DNA of 64,000 nucleotides from Spirosoma taeanense (lineage in GTDB: Bacteria > Bacteroidota > Bacteroidia > Cytophagales > Spirosomataceae). Below are positions 58,466 through 64,000 of this stretch, in pieces. Location of the stretch: contig NZ_CP053435.1 in NCBI RefSeq assembly GCF_013127955.1, positions 3,757,001 to 3,821,000 of the forward strand. Direction: 5' to 3'. Both the position numbers and the translations under genes were made by a program. The number at the start of each line of letters is the position of its first letter. Position 1 is the stretch's first letter. Under the pieces are notes generated by a model. The model had not been told where the DNA came from. It did no database searches and worked only from the letters and a program-made list of their open reading frames with translations.

Positions 58466-59302
58466 TTATTTTTTATACCTGAATTTGAGAATATACCCGT
58501 TCTTTCCATCGCCTTCACTGGCTACAAACAGGTCGCCGTTGGGCGCAAAGCAGATTCCTTCGGGCTGCCGAAACAGCTTTGCATCCAGCGGTACAGAGTA
58601 CAGGATTTTAGCCTGACGGTTCGTAACGAGCAGACGTTTACCGGTCGAGGTTAGCACGTACCACTCCCCCGTAACCGGATGCACGGCGATACCCGACGGC
58701 TTATAAGTTTTTGGGTCTATCCCAGCTCCAGTTAGCTGTTCGTCGTTCAGGCCCATATCCCTGAAAACCGCCCGGTTCAACAGGTCGAACGAATACACGG
58801 CTTTGTCGCTCGATGCTCCTCCCCCATTTTTGACGGCAATCAGCAGGCGTTTGGTTTTGGGGTCGTATCCCAGTCCTTCTACTTCGGTTTTAGCTGGCAG
58901 GCCGGTTTTCGTTCGCCCAATCTGCGTCGATTCGGGCTTGAACCGAAACAGGTTTCCGGTACTTTCCAGTACGTACACCTCGCCGTTAACGTATTCAATT
59001 CCTTCAAAATCGCCGTAGCCGCCAAAGCCGAAATCCTGCACCACCTTCTTTTTCTCCGTATCGAACACATACACTACAGCTTCTTCATCCTGGACGCACA
59101 GGAGTTGGTTCGGTTTGTAATAGGTTAGCCCCGAGATTTCCCGCAGACTGGCGGGCAGGGAAAAATTCGCGTCGGGTGCGTCGAGTTTATACGGCAGACT
59201 GAAGGGCGGAGCCATCTTTCCAGCCTCTGGCTTGTCATTCTGATTTGACGACGTACCACAACCCGCCAGCAGCAGGGCTAATCCAACAAGAAGGCGATTC
59301 AT
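58466..59302 (-). CDS. SdiA-regulated-like/beta-propeller lipoprotein
   Basis: This 278-residue protein has a lipoprotein signal (LALLLAGCGTSSN, lipobox Cys15). The mature part is a repetitive six-bladed propeller-like fold: REISGLTYY, LLCVQDEEAVVYVFD, FEGIEYVNGEVYVLE, VEGLGYDPKTKRLLI, PSGIAVHPVTGEWYVL and PEGICFAPNGDLFVASEGD. This matches the SdiA-regulated/esterase-like phytase family, of unknown physiological role. Upstream a TTG and TACTTTTA spaced 18 nt form a near-consensus promoter. Confidence 0.82.
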   Translation of the reverse strand: MNRLLVGLALLLAGCGTSSNQNDKPEAGKMAPPFSLPYKLDAPDANFSLPASLREISGLTYYKPNQLLCVQDEEAVVYVFDTEKKKVVQDFGFGGYGDFEGIEYVNGEVYVLESTGNLFRFKPESTQIGRTKTGLPAKTEVEGLGYDPKTKRLLIAVKNGGGASSDKAVYSFDLLNRAVFRDMGLNDEQLTGAGIDPKTYKPSGIAVHPVTGEWYVLTSTGKRLLVTNRQAKILYSVPLDAKLFRQPEGICFAPNGDLFVASEGDGKNGYILKFRYKK

Positions 59303-59456
59303 TGACGAATGAGTTTACGGGTAAAAGTACACTTTTAGGCAGGATGTCAAGCCGTTTGGGAAGTTAAGCAACGGTTACGGCAGAAAACCAGCCATCGGCT
59401 CGAAAACCAATTCGGGGCACTCAGACTTTAGAATCCGGCATTCCGCCCGATTCTTT

Positions 59457-59486
59457 TTTGTTCGGTAAACACTATCTTTAGTTTTG
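59457..59486 (+). promoter_or_regulatory. Promoter of LytS-type kinase gene
   Basis: TTTG at 59457-59460, then 18 nt, then TAGTTTTG at 59479-59486, is a full match to the Bacteroidetes promoter. It lies 21 nt before the start codon, giving a very short leader. Confidence 0.75.
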
Positions 59487-59507
59487 CTATAAATCAAAAA
59501 CTGGATT

Positions 59508-60665
59508 ATGACGTACCGCCTGACGAACCGACAGAAATGGCAACTCGCCCTGAGCGTGTTCGTCGTATACTGGCCTATTCGCATATACGTTAACACAGGC
59601 ACTTTCACGCAGGCGTTAGTTATTCGGAGTCTGCCCTTCTGGCTGCTGGAAATTCTGCTGAGTGTACTGTTCTTTTACGCCTGGATTACCGTAACCGAAT
59701 GGATTCAGCAGGGGTTGTTTAAACGATTTGGGGAAGACTTTCTGATCGAATTCAAGTTACCGACCCAACTGGCCACCTTAGCCGTTGCGAGTGCGCTGGC
59801 CGTTGTGTTTAACATTGGCTTCTATATGCTCTGGCACGGCCTGGATGCCACCCTGGAAAATCGGTTCGGCTTCTACCGCGAGCAGGAATCGCGTCCGGCC
59901 CGTATGAACCCGCGTCCGGTATCGGAAGAACGTCTTCGTAACCGCGAACAGCGCCGGCGGGCCAATAATGGCCTGACCGTAATGGCGATGCTCGCGGCCT
60001 TTTACCTGGCTGCCAACCGCCGGGCCAACCAACGACTGGAAGATGTTCAGGTGCGGGCCGAACGACTCGAAAAAGAGAACCTACAGGCGCAGTTTGCCGC
60101 CCTGAAGAGTCAGGTCAACCCGCATTTCCTGTTCAACAGCTTAAGTATTCTTTCCTCACTGGTACACGCCGACGCCGATCTGTCGGAACGGTTTATTGAC
60201 CAGTTGTCGCGGGCTTACCGGTATATTCTGGAGCAGAAAGATAACGAACGGGTGCTGCTCAGGACCGAACTAGAGTTTATTCAGGCCTACCGATTTTTGC
60301 TCAACATCCGCTTCGAAAACAAATTTGATGTGGTTATCAACGTTCCCGAAGCCGATCAGAACCGGTACAGCATTGCGCCCCTGACGCTGCAGCTTCTGGT
60401 CGAAAACGCCGTTAAGCACAACCGCATGTCGGCCAAAGAACCGCTGCAGGTGCATATTCACCTCGACGGCGAATCGTTGCTGGTGCATAATAATTTCCAG
60501 CCCCGCCCGCAGTCGGAAACCTCAACGGGCGTTGGTCTGCAGAATATTGTGAACCGCTATGCCCTGCTCACCGACCGGCCTGTCTGGATTGGCGAGAACG
60601 AAGGCAGTTTTATTGTTAAAATTCCGCTGCTCAGCGAACGCGTCAAGGAGCCGGTGAGCGCCTGA
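59508..60665 (+). CDS. LytS/YehU-type sensor histidine kinase
   Basis: This 385-residue kinase has four hydrophobic helices (about residues 10-28, 42-62, 84-106 and 155-170). A long coiled segment carries RLEDVQVRAERLEKENL, followed by the His_kinase domain with the phospho-acceptor in QVNPHFLFNSLSILSSL. The HATPase_c domain has LLVENAVKHN and STGVGLQNI. It is paired with the LytTR regulator 40 bp downstream. The N-terminal region has no recognised ligand-binding motif. Confidence 0.9.
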   Translation: MTYRLTNRQKWQLALSVFVVYWPIRIYVNTGTFTQALVIRSLPFWLLEILLSVLFFYAWITVTEWIQQGLFKRFGEDFLIEFKLPTQLATLAVASALAVVFNIGFYMLWHGLDATLENRFGFYREQESRPARMNPRPVSEERLRNREQRRRANNGLTVMAMLAAFYLAANRRANQRLEDVQVRAERLEKENLQAQFAALKSQVNPHFLFNSLSILSSLVHADADLSERFIDQLSRAYRYILEQKDNERVLLRTELEFIQAYRFLLNIRFENKFDVVINVPEADQNRYSIAPLTLQLLVENAVKHNRMSAKEPLQVHIHLDGESLLVHNNFQPRPQSETSTGVGLQNIVNRYALLTDRPVWIGENEGSFIVKIPLLSERVKEPVSA

Positions 60666-60705
60666 TCACGGCTGTTCTTTTATTTGCTCTTCTTACTCTT
60701 TGCCC

Positions 60706-61476
60706 ATGAACGTTGTCATTATTGAAGATGAAAACCTGACCGCCAAACGCCTGGAAGGATTACTCCATAAGTACGACCCAGCCATACATGTTCTGACCCG
60801 CATTCCGTCGGTAGCCGACGCGGTAGCCTGGCTGGATGCTCCTCACCCCAGCCTTGATCTGGTCTTCATGGACATCCACCTCGAAGACGATCTGGGGTTT
60901 CGCATCTTCGAGCAGGCCAGCCTGACAACGCCGGTCATTTTTACGACGGCCTACGATGAGTACATGATTCAGGCCTTCAAGGTTAACAGCATCGATTACC
61001 TGCTCAAACCCATTAATTACAATGAGTTGGTGGCTGCTATCGAAAAATTCAAGTCGTTCAAGCAGCAGTTTGGACAGACCAGCGCCCCCGATCTGGAAAC
61101 GCTGCTGAGCTTGCTGGGCAAATCCAACCAGACCGACTTCAAGGATCGGTTCATGATTACGGTCGGTAACAAGATCCGGAGTATTGAAACAACCGATATC
61201 GCTTATTTCTACCTCGAAGAGAAAGTTGTGTTTCTGGTCACCAAAGAGGGACTGAACCTGCCGGTTGACTACAGCCTGGACAAACTGACGCAGTTGCTCA
61301 ATCCCCGGCAGTTTTTCCGGATCAGTCGTCAGTTTCTGGTTTCGCTGCCGGCCATTCAGACCATCCATACGTTTTCAGCGGGCAAGCTCAAACTCGATCT
61401 ACAGCCTAAATCCCGCCACGAAGTCTTCGTCAGTGGCGACCGAATCTCTGAGTTTAAGGAATGGCTGGGGAAATAA
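60706..61476 (+). CDS. LytTR-type response regulator
   Basis: ATG 60706 gives 256 residues (the frame opens 2 codons earlier). The receiver domain has acidic Glu7-Asp8-Glu9 (VIIEDEN), phospho-acceptor Asp56 (LVFMDIHL) and Lys in YLLKPINY. The C-terminal LytTR DNA-binding domain (about 140-250) has FMITVGNKIRSIETTDI, YFYLEEKVVFL and FFRISRQFLVSL. It is the partner of the upstream kinase. Regulated genes are unknown. Confidence 0.93.
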   Translation: MNVVIIEDENLTAKRLEGLLHKYDPAIHVLTRIPSVADAVAWLDAPHPSLDLVFMDIHLEDDLGFRIFEQASLTTPVIFTTAYDEYMIQAFKVNSIDYLLKPINYNELVAAIEKFKSFKQQFGQTSAPDLETLLSLLGKSNQTDFKDRFMITVGNKIRSIETTDIAYFYLEEKVVFLVTKEGLNLPVDYSLDKLTQLLNPRQFFRISRQFLVSLPAIQTIHTFSAGKLKLDLQPKSRHEVFVSGDRISEFKEWLGK

Positions 61477-61502
61477 GTAGTGGGTTATGCGCCGGGCTGC
61501 CG

Positions 61503-61510
61503 TACCTTTG
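61503..61510 (+). promoter_or_regulatory. -7 element upstream of RluA-like gene
   Basis: TACCTTTG fits TAnnTTTG and lies 50 nt before the pseudouridine-synthase start. A good -33 TTG at the right distance is not visible, so the call rests on the -7 element only. Confidence 0.45.
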
Positions 61511-61560
61511 CGTTACGTTTCTGACCGGCTGCCGGTTAGTACGGACTTACTGACAACGCA

Positions 61561-62469
61561 ATGAACAATCAGCCCGAAAAGCCACAACGGCAGCGCGGCC
61601 AGCGCACGGACCAGCAATTTACCGTTTCGGAACCCGCCGAACTGATGGCGTTTTTACTTGCCAAACTACCGCACAAGAACCGGAACAACATAAAATCGCT
61701 GCTCAGCAACAAGCAGATTCTGGTTGAGGGGAAGGTTTATACGCAGTTCAACCATCCGCTACAGTCCGGTCAGATCGTGACGGTGGCGGCCAACCGGGCG
61801 CCACAAACTACGCAGTACCGGGGACTGACGCTGCTTTACGAAGATGCCTACCTGATTATTATCAACAAACAGGCAGGCCTGCTTTCAATGGCGACCGACA
61901 AAGAACGGGATCGCACGGCGTACAGCATCCTGAGCGATTATACCAAGAAAGAAAATCCGCGCAACAAGATCTTCATTATTCACCGGCTCGACCGCGAAAC
62001 CTCGGGCGTAATGATGTTCGCCAAGAGCGAAAAGGTGCAGCGGCTGATGCAGGAGTCCTGGAATGCCACCACCAAGCAGCGAACCTACGTAGCCCTGGTA
62101 GAAGGGGTGCCGGAGCCGCCCAGGGGAACAATTACGTCGTATCTGCGGGAGAGCAAGGCCCTGATCGTGTATTCGAGCCAGAACCCCGACAACGGGCAGC
62201 TGTCCGTCACCAATTACAACGTTCTGAAAGCCTCAGCCGATTACGCCCTGCTGGAACTGGAGCTGGAAACGGGTCGTAAAAACCAGATTCGGGTACACAT
62301 GCAGGACCTTGGCCACCCCGTTGTGGGCGACGCAAAATACGGCGCAACTACCGACCCAATCGGGCGACTGGGACTGCACGCCGAAACGCTGTCGTTCGAG
62401 CACCCTATTACCGGCGAGCTGATGCGGTTCGATGCGCCCATACCAAAGGTGTTTCTGCGGGTCTTTTAG
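61561..62469 (+). CDS. RluA-family pseudouridine synthase
   Basis: This 302-residue protein has an N-terminal S4-like RNA-binding region (LPHKNRNNIKSLLSNKQILVEGK; 23 residues, key piece NNIKSLLSNKQILV). The RluA catalytic domain has YLIIINKQAG and HRLDRETSG with the catalytic Asp, and ends with ETGRKNQIRVHMQ and GHPVVGDAKYG. It isomerises uridines in ribosomal or transfer RNA; the target position is not predictable here. Confidence 0.92.
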   Translation: MNNQPEKPQRQRGQRTDQQFTVSEPAELMAFLLAKLPHKNRNNIKSLLSNKQILVEGKVYTQFNHPLQSGQIVTVAANRAPQTTQYRGLTLLYEDAYLIIINKQAGLLSMATDKERDRTAYSILSDYTKKENPRNKIFIIHRLDRETSGVMMFAKSEKVQRLMQESWNATTKQRTYVALVEGVPEPPRGTITSYLRESKALIVYSSQNPDNGQLSVTNYNVLKASADYALLELELETGRKNQIRVHMQDLGHPVVGDAKYGATTDPIGRLGLHAETLSFEHPITGELMRFDAPIPKVFLRVF

Positions 62470-62509
62470 CGCAGGATTCTCTCCGGTTACGGGCTTTGCC
62501 AATCGCTTT

Positions 62510-63541
62510 TTAACGGTCTATCTCATTGTTCTGCTCAGCCGCTTCATTGGTCAGATTAGTCAGGAATGATTGTGATAACGGTGTTTCGCTGTCTTTACCC
62601 AAGGCACGCTGTTCACCTATACCACCTGGATCGGGCAGGAACGTGTTGAGAACGCCCATGGTCTCACCAATCAGGTTAGGGGCCAACCCCTCCAGAGCGG
62701 CCCCGATCTTTGCTGTCAGGGTAATAATTCGTTCGGCCTCGCCATACCGACAGGCGTCGATAACCTCGCGGGCGCACTCGCCGGAATCGATCGTGACGAA
62801 CGGCAGCGAATCGCCAATCTTGAAAACAGCGTATTCCTTTTCGTTCTGCCCTTTGTAGATGGCGTTACGTGGGCTACCCGTCCGGATCAGGCCGGGGCAG
62901 ATTGTGGTTACGTAAATATCATCTTTCAGCAACTCGGCCCGAATACCTTCCGAATACCCAACGAGCGCAAACTTGCTGACGGAATACGGAATCAGATGGG
63001 GTATGGCCACCTTACCCCCGAAGGAAGCAATATTAACGATCCTTCCCGACTTCCTCATCCACATATGGGGCAACACCGCATTGATCATGTGAAAAGCCGA
63101 CCAGAAATTAGTATCCATCGCTTCGCGGAAGTCGTCTTCGGTGGCGTGTTCGTAGGGTGTTACGACGATTATACCTGCGTTGTTGATCAGCACATCCACC
63201 GGGCCAATGGCCTGCCGGGTGGCTTCAACGAACCACTCCACCTGCAGCTTATCCGTAATGTCGCAAACCTGCGTGAAAACCGTTACGCCGTACTGCTCTA
63301 ACTCCGACTTGGCGCGATCCAGTTCGTCGCCGTCGCGGGCGCAAATCGCCAGGTTGGCTCCCTCCTGAGCCAGTAGCCGGGCCATTTCGAGACCTAAACC
63401 GCGCGATCCGCCAGTGATAATAACCGTTTTGTTACGAAAGTCAGTCTTTCGCTTCTGGGCCAGAAAGGATTTGGTTGCGGCCCATGCACCCACACCGGCC
63501 AGCCCCCACAACAGGGCTTTTGTTTGAACAGAGACACTCAT
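62510..63541 (-). CDS. Short-chain dehydrogenase/reductase with N-terminal anchor
   Basis: This 343-residue SDR carries a hydrophobic N-terminal helix (about 9-22), so it is probably membrane-anchored. The cofactor motif is TGGSRGLG (about residue 44), then NNAGIIV, Ser in NIASFGG and the catalytic Tyr-x3-Lys in PYSVSKFALVG. An extra C-terminal part of about 70 residues, rich in acidic residues, is longer than classical SDRs. The substrate is unknown. It converges with the RluA-like gene, 40 bp apart. Confidence 0.88.
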   Translation of the reverse strand: MSVSVQTKALLWGLAGVGAWAATKSFLAQKRKTDFRNKTVIITGGSRGLGLEMARLLAQEGANLAICARDGDELDRAKSELEQYGVTVFTQVCDITDKLQVEWFVEATRQAIGPVDVLINNAGIIVVTPYEHATEDDFREAMDTNFWSAFHMINAVLPHMWMRKSGRIVNIASFGGKVAIPHLIPYSVSKFALVGYSEGIRAELLKDDIYVTTICPGLIRTGSPRNAIYKGQNEKEYAVFKIGDSLPFVTIDSGECAREVIDACRYGEAERIITLTAKIGAALEGLAPNLIGETMGVLNTFLPDPGGIGEQRALGKDSETPLSQSFLTNLTNEAAEQNNEIDR

Positions 63542-63679
63542 GGCTTTTTTGCTTCGTTGCTGTATGTTTAACGAGCTGGTAGCCGGAAGGTTACGACTCT
63601 GAGTGAATGGAGCGTTCCTGAAAGCTACACTGCCCTGATTATTTGTCTCTGCTTATAGTCCATATTACGCATTCGGAGG

Positions 63680-63943
63680 TTAACGGTTCAGAATAACCAG
63701 ATTGGCGGGCGGTTGCCAGGCCCCATTTGACCAGGTAAACTCAAACGACTCGGGCCCGATGCTCCACAGAACCCATTTACCGGCGTTGATGGTCTGGCTG
63801 GTATTCTGTCGGTACTGCCGGGCGGTGATGTTTACCGACTGAGCCTTCTGATTATCTGTACCCGCTTTGGGTAAACTGTTACAGGCCGTTTCATACGCTT
63901 CCTGCGTCACGATGTATTCAATCTGGGGGTCCTGGCGAGCCAT
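63680..63943 (-). CDS. Small protein of unknown function
   Basis: This 87-residue protein has no recognised motif. It starts MARQDPQIEYIVTQEAYET. It contains two Trp-rich strands (KWVLWSIGPE, FTWSNGAWQPP) suggesting a small beta domain, and ends NLVILNR. It lies 138 bp from the SDR gene and near the window edge. Confidence 0.6.
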   Translation of the reverse strand: MARQDPQIEYIVTQEAYETACNSLPKAGTDNQKAQSVNITARQYRQNTSQTINAGKWVLWSIGPESFEFTWSNGAWQPPANLVILNR

Positions 63944-64000
63944 TTTTATTCGGGTGATTTACCTACTAACACACGATATGCCGGAGTGTTCTTCCGGGCA

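Noticed and set aside
60760-61368. 202-codon minus-strand frame
   Set aside because: It is antisense to the LytTR regulator, whose motifs are complete.
1-64000. CRISPR array
   Set aside because: No series of regularly spaced repeats of 25-40 bp was seen anywhere.
1-64000. Insertion sequences
   Set aside because: No transposase-like protein or terminal inverted repeat with target duplication was seen.

Overview
The window looks like chromosome of a Bacteroidetes (Cytophagales) bacterium, probably a Spirosoma/Larkinella-like member of the Spirosomataceae. This is an inference from Bacteroidetes-type promoters (TTG or TTTG, about 17-20 nt, then TAnnTTTG), a type IX secretion sorting domain on a secreted esterase, a Bat (aerotolerance) gene pair, a LytS/LytTR pair, and protein families typical of that group. 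No rRNA gene or species marker is present.

1-23.5 kb: a large surface-polysaccharide locus. It has about a dozen glycosyltransferases (GT2, GT4, GT9, DUF5672 and a paralogous pair with a GT8-like look). It also has a WbqC-like protein, a NeuD/PglD-like and a WcaF-like acetyltransferase, a membrane O-acyltransferase, a Wzy/O-antigen-ligase-like membrane protein, an XrtA-type polysaccharide deacetylase, a sugar formyltransferase-like protein, a secreted GQSN esterase, and a WecA/MraY-type initiating phosphotransferase followed by a strong terminator. Most genes are tightly packed or overlapping and on the + strand. The locus probably starts sugar chains on undecaprenyl phosphate, then extends, decorates and polymerises them.

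23.5-25.7 kb: an RsbQ-like hydrolase, with Ser96/Asp219/His247 at the same residue numbers as Bacillus RsbQ, lies 17 bp upstream of a PAS sensor histidine kinase.

25.8-37.8 kb: a roughly 12-kb integrative element inserted in a tRNA-Arg(UCU) gene. It is bounded by an 81-bp near-identical direct repeat. It carries a tyrosine integrase, a HTH/excisionase-like protein, a VRR-NUC-like nuclease, an SF3 helicase, a zinc-ribbon/Toprim-like DUF6371 protein, unknown genes, and a defence cassette (single-chain type IIG-like restriction-modification enzyme plus an AbiGi-like protein). There are no structural phage or conjugation genes, so it resembles a phage satellite or mobilizable island.

38.5-54.6 kb: accessory metabolism, including two cupins, an aldo/keto reductase, two AraC regulators, a PaoABC-like molybdenum aldehyde oxidoreductase, SDR and esterase genes, and a frameshifted metallo-hydrolase. 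A decayed copy of the tRNA-Pro 3' half at the left and an intact tRNA-Pro(UGG) at the right, with integrase-arm-like tandem repeats, suggest this block is a second, older island whose integrase is gone.

54.6-64 kb: core-like chromosome. It holds tRNA-Ser(GCU) and tRNA-Pro under one promoter, BatB/BatC-like genes, a thiolase, a LytS-type kinase with a LytTR regulator, an RluA-type pseudouridine synthase, an SDR and small unknown proteins.
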